64,000 nt of DNA. It comes from Mycobacterium sp. 141. GTDB lineage: Bacteria; Actinomycetota; Actinomycetes; Mycobacteriales; Mycobacteriaceae. This document shows positions 18,930-32,139 of this stretch, one piece after another; positions within the stretch are counted from its first letter, which is position 1; every line of letters starts with the position of its first letter. The notes under the pieces are model-generated. The model was not told the DNA's origin and made no database searches. It was given only the letters and a program-made list of their open reading frames with translations. The stretch covers positions 186,001-250,000 of the forward strand of contig NZ_KB908255.1 of the NCBI RefSeq assembly GCF_000382405.1, given 5' to 3'. The translations under genes and the position numbers were made by a program.

Positions 18930-20275
18930 GCAAGAACCCGCAGGCCCCACAGGTGCTGATCCGCGGAGTCCGGCTCTATGGCGAGGGTGAGCCCGTCGAC
19001 GTTCTGGTCGACGACGGGCAGATCGCGGAGATCGGTTCCTCGGTGCAGGCTCCCGAGGATGCCGAGGTGATCGAGGCCGCAGGCCAGGTGTTGCTGCCGG
19101 GATTCGTCGACCTGCACGCCCACCTGCGCGAGCCGGGCCGCGAGTACGCCGAGGACATCGAAACAGGTTCTGCTGCTGCGGCATTGGGCGGCTACACGGC
19201 AGTGTTCGCGATGGCCAACACCGATCCGGTGGCCGACACCGCCGTGATCACCGACCACGTGTGGGCTCGGGGCCAGCAGGTCGGGCTGGTCGATGTGCAC
19301 CCGGTCGGTGCGGTCACGGTGGGCCTGGCCGGCAAGCAGCTCACAGAAATGGGTCTGATGGCAGCCGGGGTCGCCCAGGTGCGGATGTTCTCCGATGACG
19401 GTGTGTGCGTGCACGATCCGCTGGTGATGCGCCGCGCGCTGGAATACGCGTCGGGACTGGGAGTGCTCATCGCCCAGCACGCCGAGGAACCGCGGCTCAC
19501 GGTCGGCGCCGTCGCACACGAGGGCCCCAACGCCGCCCGGCTCGGGCTGGCCGGCTGGCCTCGCTCGGCCGAAGAATCCATCGTCGCACGGGATGCCATC
19601 CTGGCCCGCGATGCCAAGGCCCGGGTGCACATCTGCCACGCGTCCACTGCCGGCACCGTGGAGTTGCTGAAATGGGCCAAGGCGCAGGGCATCTCGATCA
19701 CCGCGGAGGTCACGCCGCATCACCTGCTGCTCGATGACTCCCGGCTGGTCAGCTACGACGGCCGCAACCGGGTGAACCCGCCGCTGCGCGAGGCCGCCGA
19801 CGCGCAGGCGCTGCGGCAGGCCCTGGCCGACGGTGTCATCGACTGCGTGGCCACCGATCACGCACCGCACGCCGAGCACGAGAAGTGCTGCGAATTCTCC
19901 TATGCCCGGCCGGGCATGCTCGGACTGCAGACCGCGCTGTCGGTGATTGTCGAGACCATGCTGCGCCCCGGACTGCTGACCTGGCGGGGGGTGGCCAAGG
20001 TGATGAGCGAGGCTCCGGCGGCCATCGTCGGCCTGCCCGATCAGGGCCGCCCGATCGAGGTCGGTGAACCGGCCAACCTCACGGTGATCGACCCGGACGC
20101 GACGTGGACGGTGGCCGGAACGGATCTGGCCAGCCGTTCGGACAACACGCCGTTCGAACAGATGGAACTGCCCGCCACAGTTACTGCCACGTTGTTGCGC
20201 GGCCGGATCACCGCACTCGACGGAAAGTCGAGACCGGCGGGGGAGAGCGAAGCGACCGGGGGATCAACCCGGTGA
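18926..20275 (+). CDS. pyrC: Dihydroorotase (type I)
   Basis: Zinc amidohydrolase that interconverts carbamoyl aspartate and dihydroorotate. It has 449 residues. The metal motif [10 protein letters not shown] is near residue 63, further ligands lie in the HAEEPR and [12 protein letters not shown] regions, and the catalytic Asp is in CVATDHAPH. The start overlaps the pyrB stop by four bases and the stop overlaps the GTG of the next gene (GTGA), so this operon is tightly coupled throughout. Confidence 0.96.
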   Translation: MSKNPQAPQVLIRGVRLYGEGEPVDVLVDDGQIAEIGSSVQAPEDAEVIEAAGQVLLPGFVDLHAHLREPGREYAEDIETGSAAAALGGYTAVFAMANTDPVADTAVITDHVWARGQQVGLVDVHPVGAVTVGLAGKQLTEMGLMAAGVAQVRMFSDDGVCVHDPLVMRRALEYASGLGVLIAQHAEEPRLTVGAVAHEGPNAARLGLAGWPRSAEESIVARDAILARDAKARVHICHASTAGTVELLKWAKAQGISITAEVTPHHLLLDDSRLVSYDGRNRVNPPLREAADAQALRQALADGVIDCVATDHAPHAEHEKCCEFSYARPGMLGLQTALSVIVETMLRPGLLTWRGVAKVMSEAPAAIVGLPDQGRPIEVGEPANLTVIDPDATWTVAGTDLASRSDNTPFEQMELPATVTATLLRGRITALDGKSRPAGESEATGGSTR

Positions 20276-20772
20276 ACACCCCCACGCTGCTCGCCTCTGT
20301 GGTGATGGCGGCACTGGTCGCTCTGCTGATCGCGTTCCTGATCCGCCAGATGATGCGGGGTTGGTTGCACCGGGCACAGCGCCAGGCTGAGTTGATCGGC
20401 ACCCTGCCGACGCTGCCCGACACCGTCAGCGCAGCAATGGTTCCGGCGACCAAGGGGCTCTATGTGGGCACCACGCTGGCGCCGCACTGGAACGACAAGG
20501 TTGCCGCCGGTGACCTCGGGTTCCGGGCCAAGGCTGTGCTCACGCGCTATCCCGAGGGAATCATGTTGCAGCGCAGCGGTGCCGGGCCCATCTGGATCCC
20601 GGACGAGTCGATCACCGCGATCCGTACCGAGCGAGGCATCGCCGGCAAGGCGCTCACCCATGACGGGATTTTGGCCATTCGGTGGAAGTTGCCGTCGGGC
20701 ACCGAGATCGACACCGGATTCCGCGCCGACAACCGCGCAGAGTACGACCGCTGGCTTGAGGAGAAGGCATGA
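20272..20772 (+). CDS. Membrane-anchored PH-like domain protein of the pyr operon
   Basis: 166-residue protein: one N-terminal transmembrane helix (about residues 8-27, [19 protein letters not shown]) and a cytoplasmic beta-rich domain resembling bacterial PH domains. It corresponds to the Rv1382-type protein found between pyrC and carA across mycobacteria. Function is unknown; conserved position suggests a role tied to the pyrimidine enzymes or just operon conservation. GTG 20272 overlaps the pyrC stop; its own stop overlaps the carA ATG. Confidence 0.85.
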   Translation: MNTPTLLASVVMAALVALLIAFLIRQMMRGWLHRAQRQAELIGTLPTLPDTVSAAMVPATKGLYVGTTLAPHWNDKVAAGDLGFRAKAVLTRYPEGIMLQRSGAGPIWIPDESITAIRTERGIAGKALTHDGILAIRWKLPSGTEIDTGFRADNRAEYDRWLEEKA

Positions 20773-21938
20773 CGAACAGTAATGAGAAGCACAGCGGATC
20801 ATCCGGTGGCACCGCAGTGCTGGTGCTCGAGGACGGCCGCATCTTCACCGGAACCCGATTCGGGGCTGTCGGCCAGACGCTGGGGGAGGCCGTGTTCTCC
20901 ACCGGCATGTCGGGCTATCAGGAAACACTGACCGATCCCAGCTACCACGGGCAGATCGTGATCGCCACGGCACCGCAGATCGGCAACACCGGCTGGAACA
21001 CCGAGGACGGCGAAAGCCGCGGGGACAAGATCTGGGTCGCCGGGTACGCGGTGCGCGACCCGTCGCCGCGGGCATCCAATTGGCGGGCCAGCGGCACCCT
21101 CGACGATGAGCTGGTGCGCCAGGGCATCGTCGGGATCGCCGGCATCGACACCCGCGCGGTGGTGCGTCACCTGCGCACCCGCGGGTCGATGAAGGCCGGT
21201 GTGTTCTCCGGGGACGCCTTGGCCGACGCCGACGAGCTGCTCGACCGCGTCCGCAGCCAGCCTTCGATGCTCGGCGCCGACCTGGCCGGCGAGGTCAGCA
21301 CCCGTAGCGCCTACGTCGTTGAACCAGAGGGAGCGCCCGAAGGCGGACACCGGTTCACGGTCGCCGCGATCGACCTGGGCATCAAGACCAACACCCCACG
21401 CAACTTCGCTCGCCGTGGCATCCGCAGCCACGTGCTGCCGTCGTCGGTGACCTTCGACGCGATCGCCGACCTCAAACCCGACGGCGTCTTTTTGTCCAAC
21501 GGCCCGGGAGATCCGGCGACCGCGGATCACATCGTCGGGGTCACTCGCGAGGTGCTCGATGCGGGAATCCCGTTGTTCGGCATCTGCTTCGGCAACCAGA
21601 TCCTGGGCCGGGCGCTGGGCCGGTCCACCTACAAGATGGTGTTCGGCCACCGCGGCATCAATATCCCGGTGATCGACCACATCACCGGGCGCGTGGCGAT
21701 CACCGCACAGAACCATGGTTTCGCCCTCGAAGGTGAAGCCGGCGAGGTCTTCGACACCCCGTTCGGTAAGGCCGAAGTCAGCCACACCTGCGCCAACGAC
21801 GGTGTGGTGGAAGGTATCCGGCTGTCGGACGGGCGCGCGTTCTCGGTGCAGTACCACCCCGAGGCCGCGGCGGGTCCGCACGATGCCAACTACCTGTTCG
21901 ACCAGTTTGTCGATCTGCTGTCGGGTCGGACGAAATGA
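20769..21938 (+). CDS. carA: Carbamoyl-phosphate synthase small (glutaminase) chain
   Basis: Hydrolyses glutamine and channels ammonia to CarB. It has 389 residues. The N-terminal CPSase_sm domain contains [21 protein letters not shown]; the C-terminal class I amidotransferase domain has the nucleophile Cys in [14 protein letters not shown] and the His/Glu pair in [12 protein letters not shown]. It overlaps the preceding gene by four bases. Unlike the other junctions in this operon, 97 bases separate it from carB, and that gap holds a dispersed hairpin element. Confidence 0.97.
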   Translation: MTNSNEKHSGSSGGTAVLVLEDGRIFTGTRFGAVGQTLGEAVFSTGMSGYQETLTDPSYHGQIVIATAPQIGNTGWNTEDGESRGDKIWVAGYAVRDPSPRASNWRASGTLDDELVRQGIVGIAGIDTRAVVRHLRTRGSMKAGVFSGDALADADELLDRVRSQPSMLGADLAGEVSTRSAYVVEPEGAPEGGHRFTVAAIDLGIKTNTPRNFARRGIRSHVLPSSVTFDAIADLKPDGVFLSNGPGDPATADHIVGVTREVLDAGIPLFGICFGNQILGRALGRSTYKMVFGHRGINIPVIDHITGRVAITAQNHGFALEGEAGEVFDTPFGKAEVSHTCANDGVVEGIRLSDGRAFSVQYHPEAAAGPHDANYLFDQFVDLLSGRTK

Positions 21939-21949
21939 CCCCTTGCACC

Positions 21950-22010
21950 GCGAGCGTGCGCGTCTGTTGCACCACACGCCGCAATTCCACCTGCAATTGC
22001 GCACGTTCGC
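21950..22010. repeat. Dispersed intergenic hairpin element, copy B
   Basis: Arms at 21950-21961 (GCGAGCGTGCGC) and 21999-22010 (GCGCACGTTCGC) enclose a 37-base loop starting GTCTGTTG and containing CGCCGCAA. It matches copy A after nusB in arm sequence and loop length. Lying between carA and carB inside an operon, it is more likely an mRNA-processing or attenuating element, or a mobile repeat, than a complete terminator. Confidence 0.7.
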
Positions 22011-22035
22011 GCCGAGATAGGCCGGAGGCCGAATA

Positions 22036-25377
<3,342 letters not shown>

Positions 25378-25379
25378 TC

Positions 25380-26192
25380 ATGGCCGGGTTCGGCGAACGG
25401 CTGGCCACAGCGGTTGCGGGCCGGGGCCCGCTGTGCCCCGGCATCGATCCGCATCCCGAGTTGTTGCGGGCTTGGGGTCTGGATGCCGACGTCGAGGGGC
25501 TGCGGCGGTTCTGCGACATCTGCGTGACGGCGTTCACCGACTTTGCGATCGTCAAACCGCAGGTGGCCTTCTTCGAGGCTTACGGTGCGGCGGGTTTCGC
25601 TGTCTTGGAGGACACCATGGCGGCGTTGCGCGAAGCCGGGGTGCTCGTGCTGGCCGATGCCAAACGCGGCGACATCGGCTCCACGATGGCTGCATACGCG
25701 GCGGCCTGGGCGGGTGACTCGCCGTTGGCCGCCGACGCGGTGACCGCCTCGCCATATCTGGGATTCGGTTCGCTGCAGCCGTTGCTGGACACTGCGGTGG
25801 CAAACGGTCGCGGCGTGTTCATCCTGGCCGCCACGTCCAACCCGGAGGGTGCGGGCGTGCAGCGTGCGGTGGTCGGCGATCGCACCGACCGCACCGTGGC
25901 GCAATCGATCGTCGATGCAGTGTCCGAGGCAAACCGGGCCGCCGGCGGTTCGCTGGGTGTTGTCGTGGGTGCCACCGTGACCGAGCCGCCAGATCTGAGC
26001 AGCTTGCGCGGCCCCGTGCTGGTACCGGGGGTTGGAGCACAGGGCGGCCGTGCGGAGGCGCTCGGCGGCCTCGGGGGCGCAAAACAGTTGTTGCCCGCGG
26101 TGTCACGCGAGGTGCTGCGCGCGGGCCCCGCGGTCGAAGAGTTGCGGGCGGCCGCCGAGCGGATGCGCGACGCGGTCGCCTATTTGACCTGA
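25380..26192 (+). CDS. pyrF: Orotidine 5'-phosphate decarboxylase (type 2)
   Basis: Last enzyme of UMP synthesis. It has 270 residues of the type 2 family common in actinobacteria. The catalytic motif [13 protein letters not shown] near residue 90 supplies the Asp-Lys-Asp network, and VPGVGAQGG near residue 215 binds phosphate. No PE/PPE pair follows it, unlike in M. tuberculosis. A GC-rich inverted repeat (GGCGGG near 26237 with CCCGCC near 26259) in the 98-base gap to the convergent gene may terminate transcription; that is a weak call. Confidence 0.95.
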   Translation: MAGFGERLATAVAGRGPLCPGIDPHPELLRAWGLDADVEGLRRFCDICVTAFTDFAIVKPQVAFFEAYGAAGFAVLEDTMAALREAGVLVLADAKRGDIGSTMAAYAAAWAGDSPLAADAVTASPYLGFGSLQPLLDTAVANGRGVFILAATSNPEGAGVQRAVVGDRTDRTVAQSIVDAVSEANRAAGGSLGVVVGATVTEPPDLSSLRGPVLVPGVGAQGGRAEALGGLGGAKQLLPAVSREVLRAGPAVEELRAAAERMRDAVAYLT

Positions 26193-26290
26193 CGCGGGTA
26201 CCTCGTGCGTCGCGACAGAATCCGAGGTGCGGACGGCGGGCCGCCGTATTCGACGACCCGCCGCCAGCCGGCGATGGTCCTGTTACCCGA

Positions 26291-26785
26291 TCACAGCGGG
26301 ATCCAGATGCCGAACAGCCAGAAACCCCAGGCGTTGTACCCCGGGTTGAACACCGGAGTCACCCAGCTGCCGTTGTAGTTGAACGGCTGGTGGTCCCAGC
26401 GGCCCTGGTCGATCCCACGCCAGCCGAGATTGGGCGGCGGAGGCGGTGGAGGATCCCACCGGTGATCGCCGCCAGGCCAGCCTCCGGGGCCACGATCAGG
26501 CCCGCCCGGGCCGCCGGGCCCACCCTGCCAGTTCCCGGGTCCGCCGGGGCCGCGGTCGGGTCCGCCGGGGCCGCGGTCGGGTCCGCCCGGGCCGCGATCG
26601 GGTCCGCCGGGGCCCCGATCAGGACCACCGGGCCCGTGGTCGGGCCCACCGGGGCCCTGGCAGTTCCCGAAATTGCACGGCGGCGGACCCGGTTGTGCTG
26701 CGGCGACCCCTGCACCGAAGGCCAGGACCGCCGCGCCGACCGCGACAGTCGCGGCCGATGCGCAGGTCAGACGCTTGATATCCAT
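26291..26785 (-). CDS. Exported Gly/Pro-rich repeat protein
   Basis: 164 residues: a signal peptide (about residues 1-30, ending VAAA before QPGPPP), a low-complexity middle with five copies of the heptad GPGGPDR/H, then a PPPPPPPNLGW stretch and an aromatic-rich C-terminus (WDHQPFNYNGSWVTPVFNPGYNAWGFW compressed here as Trp/Tyr/Asn-rich). Probably secreted or cell-wall associated. Similar proteins are common in mycobacteria without known function. It has no operon partner; pyrF converges on it and the next gene (mihF) is divergent after 500 bases. Confidence 0.8.
   Translation of the reverse strand: MDIKRLTCASAATVAVGAAVLAFGAGVAAAQPGPPPCNFGNCQGPGGPDHGPGGPDRGPGGPDRGPGGPDRGPGGPDRGPGGPGNWQGGPGGPGGPDRGPGGWPGGDHRWDPPPPPPPNLGWRGIDQGRWDHQPFNYNGSWVTPVFNPGYNAWGFWLFGIWIPL
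26538..26642 (-). repeat. 21-base tandem repeat (five units) inside the Gly/Pro-rich gene
   Basis: Five consecutive 21-base units encode GPGGPDR/H heptads. Units one and two (plus-strand order) are identical; the others differ by one to several bases, mostly in third codon positions. A partial unit continues to about 26657. The pattern is that of an in-frame minisatellite that could vary in copy number between strains. Confidence 0.85.
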
Positions 26786-27288
26786 GTCCAGCTTCCCTCC
26801 GAATGGAGTGTTGTACCCGACACCGCCGACATTATTTAGCTATGCTGTGTATTAGCTTTGTCGGGGCTAGGCGGGCGTTAGGCATCACATGGGTGGTGGG
26901 CTGTCTTGATTGTCACGCGGCTTCCCCGACACGCCCGACACGCCGTGACCAGCGAAAATTTTCTCGGTTTCGTGCTTTGGCCGGTGGTCGTCGCCTGCCG
27001 TGGCGGCGGCGGGCTTGTACCAGATCCGCTACAGCATGTACGAAAACCGTTGATGTGCAAGGATATCCGCATCCGCCGACGTAACCGGGGGTGCACTCGG
27101 CCGCATCGGACCGGATTTCGGCGTACCGCCGCGGCGCACTACACGCTGGGCTTTTAGTTCTGTAACCAGGGGGTGGGGTTAGCTTTCGTCAGCCGGCGTG
27201 GGTACGGTCGTCGTCGCTGGCTGGTTCGCATTCCAGCCGAACACCACAAGTGATGGCCGAAGAGAAATCGCCAGGAGACGGAGGAACC
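26786..27288. other. 500-base gap upstream of mihF, no gene recognised
   Basis: Between the divergent Gly/Pro-rich gene and mihF. Short ORFs exist on both strands (for instance ATG 27053 to TAG 27157, 34 codons, very Arg-rich) but none has a convincing Shine-Dalgarno or family pattern. The first 80 bases are AT-richer (ATTATTTAGCTATGCTGTGT) and probably hold the promoter of the exported protein. The mihF promoter should lie near 27180-27230. In M. tuberculosis PE/PPE genes occupy this position. Confidence 0.5.
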
Positions 27289-27606
27289 GTGGCCCTTCCC
27301 CAGTTGACCGACGAACAGCGCGCGGCAGCGCTGGAGAAGGCTGCTGCCGCACGTCGAGCGCGAGCCGAACTGAAGGAACGGCTCAAGCGCGGCGGCACCA
27401 ACCTCAAGCAGGTGCTCACCGACGCTGAGACCGACGAGGTCTTGGGTAAGATGAAGGTTTCCGCGCTGCTCGAGGCCCTGCCCAAGGTCGGCAAGGTCAA
27501 GGCGCAGGAGATCATGACCGAACTGGAGATCGCTCCGACGCGCCGGTTGCGCGGCCTCGGCGACCGGCAGCGCAAGGCCCTGTTGGAGAAGTTCGATCAG
27601 TCCTGA
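27289..27606 (+). CDS. mihF: Integration host factor, mycobacterial type
   Basis: Nucleoid-associated DNA-binding protein, essential in mycobacteria and required for L5 phage integration. It has 105 residues. The sequence from [18 protein letters not shown] through [24 protein letters not shown] (helix-two-turn-helix) is almost invariant in the genus. GTG 27289 is chosen: GGAGACGGAGG lies just upstream and the product length equals the known protein. An in-frame ATG at 27253 would add residues with no support. gmk follows after ten bases. Confidence 0.96.
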   Translation: MALPQLTDEQRAAALEKAAAARRARAELKERLKRGGTNLKQVLTDAETDEVLGKMKVSALLEALPKVGKVKAQEIMTELEIAPTRRLRGLGDRQRKALLEKFDQS

Positions 27607-27616
27607 GGCGCACAGA

Positions 27617-28225
27617 TTGAGCGCCGGCCGAGGGACCGGACATCACGTGGACGATGAGTCCGCCGCCACGGCCCGTGTCGTGGTGTTGTCCGGTCCCTCT
27701 GCTGTCGGGAAGTCCACCGTGGTCCGGTGCCTACGGGAACGGCTTCCCGACTTGTATTTCTCCGTCTCCGTCACGACGAGGGCCCCGCGGCCCGGTGAGG
27801 TGGACGGAGTTGACTACTTCTTCGTCAGCCCCGAGCGATTCCAGGAGTTGATCGAGACCGGAGCTCTGCTGGAATGGGCCGAGATCCACGGTGGCCTGCA
27901 TCGATCGGGTACCCCCAGGCAGCCGGTGCGGGATGCCACCCGGGCGGGGCATCCGGTGCTGATCGAGGTCGATCTGGCCGGCGCCAAGGCCGTCAAACAG
28001 GCCATGCCCGAGGTCATCACGGTCTTCCTCGCGCCGCCCAGCTGGGACGAACTGGTGAGCCGGTTGTCGGGGCGGGGCACCGAGACCCCCGAGGTGATGG
28101 CCAGGCGCCTGCAGACAGCTCGGGCCGAGATGGCCGCTCAGGGCGACTTTGACCAGGTCGTGGTGAACCGCCGGTTGGATTCGGCGTGCGCCGAATTGGT
28201 ATCCTTGCTGGTGGGCCAGAACTGA
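27617..28225 (+). CDS. gmk: Guanylate kinase
   Basis: Phosphorylates GMP to GDP. The P-loop [11 protein letters not shown] lies near residue 25, followed by the GMP-binding [16 protein letters not shown] and [12 protein letters not shown]. The usual final tyrosine/serine GMP contacts are kept. It has 202 residues if started at TTG 27617, which gives an N-terminus (MSAGRG) like that of mycobacterial homologues; GTG 27647 is a shorter alternative. It sits between mihF and rpoZ in the conserved order. Confidence 0.94.
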   Translation: MSAGRGTGHHVDDESAATARVVVLSGPSAVGKSTVVRCLRERLPDLYFSVSVTTRAPRPGEVDGVDYFFVSPERFQELIETGALLEWAEIHGGLHRSGTPRQPVRDATRAGHPVLIEVDLAGAKAVKQAMPEVITVFLAPPSWDELVSRLSGRGTETPEVMARRLQTARAEMAAQGDFDQVVVNRRLDSACAELVSLLVGQN

Positions 28226-28313
28226 CCTGGGCCTCATGCCCGAATCGACCGGGCCCGGGAGTCACCCGCCACTAATCAGAAGCATTCACGTATACCCGCC
28301 AGGAGACCTTTTC

Positions 28314-28637
28314 GTGAGCACCCCGCATGCCGACGCGCAGCTGACCGCTGTGGGCGGCTTGGGCACCGATTCGTCCGCCATCAGCGCCTATGACACGCCG
28401 CTGGGCATCACAAACCCGCCTATCGACGAGTTGCTGGACCGCGCGTCGAGCAAGTACGCCCTGGTCATCTACGCGGCCAAGCGCGCACGTCAGATCAACG
28501 ATTACTACAACCAACTCGGCGACGGCATCCTCGAATATGTCGGCCCGCTGGTCGAGCCAGGCCTGCAGGAGAAGCCGCTGTCCATCGCGATGCGGGAGAT
28601 CCACGAGGATCTGCTCGAGCACACCGAGGGCGAATAA
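28314..28637 (+). CDS. rpoZ: RNA polymerase omega subunit
   Basis: Small RNA polymerase subunit that aids beta-prime folding. It has 107 residues. The conserved stretch [44 protein letters not shown] is nearly invariant in mycobacteria and the end (DLLEHTEGE) is typical. GTG 28314 has AGGAGA ten bases upstream; an upstream ATG at 28236 is in frame but would add 26 unconserved residues. coaBC follows after 18 bases. Confidence 0.96.
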   Translation: MSTPHADAQLTAVGGLGTDSSAISAYDTPLGITNPPIDELLDRASSKYALVIYAAKRARQINDYYNQLGDGILEYVGPLVEPGLQEKPLSIAMREIHEDLLEHTEGE

Positions 28638-28655
28638 CCAGGCTCGGGCCGGCTC

Positions 28656-29900
28656 GTGAGTGCGCGCAAGCGAATCGTTGTCGGGGTCGCCGGCGGTATC
28701 GCCGCGTACAAGGCATGCACGGTGGTCCGACAACTGACCGAGGCCGGCCACTCCGTGCGGGTGGCCCCGACCGAGTCGGCGCTGCGGTTCGTCGGTGCCG
28801 CCACTTTCGAGGCGCTGTCGGGTAATCCGGTGCACACCGGTGTGTTCGAAGACGTGCACGAGGTTCCCCACGTCCGGATCGGTCAGGAGGCCGATCTCGT
28901 CGTGGTGGCGCCGGCCACCGCGGATCTGTTGGCCCGCGCCGTCGCGGGGCGGGCCGACGATCTGTTGACCGCCACCCTGCTGACCGCGCGATGTCCGGTG
29001 CTGTTCGCGCCTGCCATGCACACCGAGATGTGGTTTCATCCGGCGACCGTCGATAATGTCGCGACGCTGCGCCGACGAGGCGCCGTGGTGCTGGAGCCGG
29101 CGTCGGGTCGGCTGACCGGATCGGACAGCGGCGCGGGCCGCCTGCCCGAGGCCGAGGAGATCACCACCGTGGCCCAGTTGCTACTCGACCGCGGTGACGC
29201 CCTGCCCTACGACCTGTCCGGCGTCAAGGCCCTGGTGACCGCAGGCGGCACCCGAGAACCGCTCGACCCGGTGCGCTTCATCGGTAACCGCAGTTCGGGA
29301 AAGCAGGGCTACGCCATGGCGCGGGTGATGGCCCAGCGCGGTGCCGAGGTGACGCTCGTCGCCGGCAACACCGCCGGGCTGATCGACCCGGCCGGCGTAG
29401 AGGTGGTGCACATCGGTTCGGCGGCTCAGTTGCGCGACGCGGTGTCCAAGCACGCCCCGGACGTGAACGTCCTGGTGATGGCGGCCGCGGTGGCCGATTT
29501 CCGGCCTGCCCATGTGGCCACCAGCAAGATCAAGAAGGGCAACGCGGAGCCGAGCTCGATCGATCTGGTCCGCAACGACGATGTGCTCGCCGGTGTGGTC
29601 CGGGCCCGGACTGACGGGCAATTGCCTAACATGCGCGCGATCGTCGGGTTCGCCGCCGAGACCGGTGATGCCAATGGTGACGTGCTGTTCCATGCCAGGG
29701 CCAAACTGCAGCGCAAAGGCTGCGACCTGCTCGTCGTCAACGCGGTGGGGGAGAACCGGGCGTTCGAGGTGGACCACAACGATGGATGGTTGCTGGGCTC
29801 CGATGGCACCGAAACCGCCCTGGAACACGGATCGAAAACGCTGATGGCGACCCGTATCGTGGACGCGATTGCGGCTTTCCTGCGCAACCGCGTCGCCTGA
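28656..29900 (+). CDS. coaBC: Bifunctional phosphopantothenoylcysteine decarboxylase / phosphopantothenate-cysteine ligase
   Basis: Two steps of coenzyme A synthesis. The N-terminal CoaC flavoprotein domain (about residues 1-185) starts KRIVVGVAGGIAAYKAC and contains PAMHTEMW, the family's PxMNxxMW with His in place of Asn. The C-terminal CoaB domain (about 190-414) has VTAGGTREPLDPVRFIGNRSSGKQG, the dimer-interface AAAVADFRP and the lysine motif KIKK. Length 414 is standard. GTG 28656 is the start. Confidence 0.96.
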   Translation: MSARKRIVVGVAGGIAAYKACTVVRQLTEAGHSVRVAPTESALRFVGAATFEALSGNPVHTGVFEDVHEVPHVRIGQEADLVVVAPATADLLARAVAGRADDLLTATLLTARCPVLFAPAMHTEMWFHPATVDNVATLRRRGAVVLEPASGRLTGSDSGAGRLPEAEEITTVAQLLLDRGDALPYDLSGVKALVTAGGTREPLDPVRFIGNRSSGKQGYAMARVMAQRGAEVTLVAGNTAGLIDPAGVEVVHIGSAAQLRDAVSKHAPDVNVLVMAAAVADFRPAHVATSKIKKGNAEPSSIDLVRNDDVLAGVVRARTDGQLPNMRAIVGFAAETGDANGDVLFHARAKLQRKGCDLLVVNAVGENRAFEVDHNDGWLLGSDGTETALEHGSKTLMATRIVDAIAAFLRNRVA

Positions 29901-29955
29901 GAGGACGTCCGGATTCTCGGTGCGGGTAAGTCTTGCGCAACAGCGTCCGAGGCGC

Positions 29956-29983
29956 TTGGGTGCAAACTGGGCAGAGATATAAT
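29956..29983 (+). promoter_or_regulatory. Putative SigA-type promoter of metK
   Basis: TTGGGT (29956-29961) and a perfect TATAAT (29978-29983) are separated by 16 bases, upstream of metK with a leader of about 45 bases. The surrounding gap is locally AT-rich. No SAM riboswitch-like structure was recognised in the short leader. Confidence 0.7.
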
Positions 29984-30036
29984 TCGGCTAGCTAAGTTTC
30001 ATGTTTTGAACGGAAAGAACGGAAAGGACGCAGACC

Positions 30037-31236
30037 GTGAGCGAAGGTCGCCTGTTTACCAGTGAGTCGGTAACCGAAGGGCATCCCGACAAGATCTGTG
30101 ACGCGATCAGCGACTCTGTGCTCGACGCGCTGCTGGAGCAGGATCCGAAGTCGCGGGTCGCGGTGGAGACACTGGTCACCACCGGTCAGGTGCATGTCGC
30201 CGGCGAGGTCACCACTACGGCCTACGCCGACATCCCCAAGATTGTGCGGGACCGCATCCTGGAGATCGGCTACGACTCGTCCACCAAGGGTTTCGACGGC
30301 GCCTCGTGCGGCGTCAACGTCGCCATCGGTTCGCAGTCCCCGGACATCGCCCAGGGTGTCGACACCGCCTACGAGACCCGCGTCGAGGGCGAGCAGGATC
30401 CGCTGGATGCCCAGGGCGCGGGCGATCAGGGCCTGATGTTCGGTTACGCCATCAAGGACACCCCCGAGCTCATGCCGCTGCCCATCGCGTTGGCCCACCG
30501 ACTGGCCCGCCGGCTGACCGAGGTCCGCAAGAACGGTGTGCTCGACTACCTGCGCCCCGACGGCAAGACCCAGGTCACCATCCAGTACGCCGGCACGACA
30601 CCGGTCCGGCTCGACACCGTGGTGCTGTCGACCCAACATGCCGACGGCATCGACTTGGACTCCACGCTGACCCCCGACATCCGCGAGAAGGTCGTCAACA
30701 CCGTTCTCAACGACCTCGGGCACGAGTCGCTCGACACCTCCGACTACCGGCTGCTGGTCAACCCGACCGGCAAGTTCGTACTCGGCGGCCCGATGGGCGA
30801 CGCCGGTCTGACCGGCCGCAAGATCATCGTCGACACCTACGGCGGCTGGGCCCGTCACGGTGGCGGTGCGTTCTCCGGCAAGGATCCGTCGAAGGTGGAC
30901 CGCTCGGCCGCATACGCGATGCGATGGGTGGCTAAGAACGTCGTCGCCGCGGGCTTGGCGGAGCGTGTCGAGGTTCAGGTGGCCTACGCGATCGGCAAGG
31001 CCGCTCCGGTCGGGCTGTTCGTCGAGACCTTCGGCACCGAGACCGTGGATCCCGCGCGCATCGAGAAGGCCATCAGCAGTGTGTTCGACCTGCGGCCCGG
31101 CGCGATCATCCGTGACCTGGACCTGCTGCGCCCGATCTATGCACAGACGGCAGCCTACGGACACTTCGGTCGCACCGACATCGAGCTGCCCTGGGAGCAG
31201 CTCAACAAGGTCGACGACCTGAGGGCCTCGGTCTAG
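30037..31236 (+). CDS. metK: S-adenosylmethionine synthetase
   Basis: Makes SAM from methionine and ATP. It has 399 residues. Signature motifs: [20 protein letters not shown] at the N-terminus, [12 protein letters not shown] near residue 125, and [20 protein letters not shown] near 270. GTG 30037 follows GGAAAGGACG. It has its own promoter at 29956-29983 and ends in a strong nested hairpin. Confidence 0.98.
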   Translation: MSEGRLFTSESVTEGHPDKICDAISDSVLDALLEQDPKSRVAVETLVTTGQVHVAGEVTTTAYADIPKIVRDRILEIGYDSSTKGFDGASCGVNVAIGSQSPDIAQGVDTAYETRVEGEQDPLDAQGAGDQGLMFGYAIKDTPELMPLPIALAHRLARRLTEVRKNGVLDYLRPDGKTQVTIQYAGTTPVRLDTVVLSTQHADGIDLDSTLTPDIREKVVNTVLNDLGHESLDTSDYRLLVNPTGKFVLGGPMGDAGLTGRKIIVDTYGGWARHGGGAFSGKDPSKVDRSAAYAMRWVAKNVVAAGLAERVEVQVAYAIGKAAPVGLFVETFGTETVDPARIEKAISSVFDLRPGAIIRDLDLLRPIYAQTAAYGHFGRTDIELPWEQLNKVDDLRASV

Positions 31237-31245
31237 TTCTCCTGC

Positions 31246-31302
31246 CGAGCAGACACGCAGGCCTCCGACACGCCGGTGTTCGGGGGCCTTTGCGTCTGCT
31301 CG
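31246..31302 (+). terminator. Nested hairpin terminator after metK
   Basis: An outer stem CGAGCAGAC..CGCA (31246-31259) pairs with TGCGTCTGCTCG (31291-31302). Inside it GGCCTCCGACAC (31260-31271) pairs with GTGTTCGGGGGCC (31276-31288) around a four-base loop. The inner stem is followed by TTTG. Position 10 bases after the metK stop makes this a likely intrinsic terminator. The remaining 145 bases to the next gene should carry the promoter of the lipoprotein gene; no clear boxes were picked. Confidence 0.8.
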
Positions 31303-31448
31303 CGCCATTTGGTGACGCGGTCTCTCTCGCACCCAGGTTCTTTGCTGTGTGCTGGGCCACACAGCGTCAACACAGATGCAGCCCAGTGCTTTCCCATCGC
31401 AATTGACCAGGATGTTCCGGTTGCTACTCACCCAACCGGAAGGACCTA

Positions 31449-31907
31449 ATGCGAATGACGATCGAATCTGAGCCGGCGACGGCCTGGCGTCGGCGAGCCG
31501 CGCTCGCTCTCGGCATGGCTGCGCTGGCGGGTACGTTCGCGGTGGCGTGCGGCTCACACGGCTCAGGCCCGGAGAAGACCTCGACCACCACCACGACCAC
31601 GCCGACCACGACGGCGACCACCGCCAATGACAGCGGTGGCTCGTCAGGCGGGAGCGGCGGGGGCGGTCGCCATCACGCGGGCGACGAGGGTCAGGCGCCG
31701 GCTACCGATACCGTCACGCAGACCGACACAGCCACCGCGACTGCCACACAAACCGAGACCCAGACTCAGACCGAGACGTCCACGCAGACCGTGCCGCAGC
31801 GTCCGGGCGGGCAGGACCAGCATCCGGGCGGACAAGACCAGTACGGCGGCGAACATAACCAGTACGGCGGGCAGACCCAGCCGAACCAGCGGTCCGGCGG
31901 TCACTGA
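31449..31907 (+). CDS. Low-complexity Thr/Gln/Gly-rich putative lipoprotein
   Basis: 152 residues. The N-terminus has RRR then a hydrophobic helix and a lipobox-like AVAC (Cys34), so probable lipid anchoring on the outer face of the membrane. The rest is compositionally biased: a Thr run (STTTTTTPTTTATT), a Gly/Ser patch, alternating Thr-Gln/Thr-Glu, then PGGQDQ and YGGEHN/YGGQ repeats. No domain recognised. ATG 31449 has GGAAGGACC upstream. Such tails usually span the cell wall or are disordered. Confidence 0.7.
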   Translation: MRMTIESEPATAWRRRAALALGMAALAGTFAVACGSHGSGPEKTSTTTTTTPTTTATTANDSGGSSGGSGGGGRHHAGDEGQAPATDTVTQTDTATATATQTETQTQTETSTQTVPQRPGGQDQHPGGQDQYGGEHNQYGGQTQPNQRSGGH

Positions 31908-31952
31908 CGCCGATGACTACCCGGTGAACCGATAGTCGTCGAGATCGAAGCT

Positions 31953-31993
31953 GTGGCTGTGTCCGTACGCCTCAGGGGTACTGACACAGCCAC
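31953..31993. terminator. Perfect 11-bp hairpin between convergent genes
   Basis: GTGGCTGTGTC (31953-31963) and its exact complement (31983-31993) enclose 19 bases that contain a further GTAC/GTAC pair. It lies between the lipoprotein gene ending at 31907 and the minus-strand VOC gene ending at 32140, so it probably serves as terminator. The rest of this 232-base gap shows nothing recognisable. Confidence 0.65.
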
Positions 31994-32139
31994 ATGCGAC
32001 ACATCGAACTTGGGGAAACGTCAGATGTGCGTGCGCTGAAAAGCGGTGAGCGGCTGGACAATCGGCGCGATCTCGGGAATCACCTGAACCCGCGGTAGCC
32101 CCGGTTCCGATGATCGCCGCGCGTGCTGCCCAGCGCTTC

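Noticed and set aside
26215..26290. Inverted repeat GGCGGG/CCCGCC as a definite terminator of pyrF
   Set aside because: The arms are only six bases with a 16-base loop in GC-rich DNA, so chance is likely. It is kept only as a note under pyrF.
27053..27157. 34-codon ORF starting MCKDI upstream of mihF
   Set aside because: The first residues recall small DUF2277 proteins (MCRNI), but the rest does not match that family and no Shine-Dalgarno is present.
29984..30036. SAM riboswitch in the metK leader
   Set aside because: The leader after the predicted promoter is only about 45 bases and shows no multi-stem structure of known SAM riboswitches.
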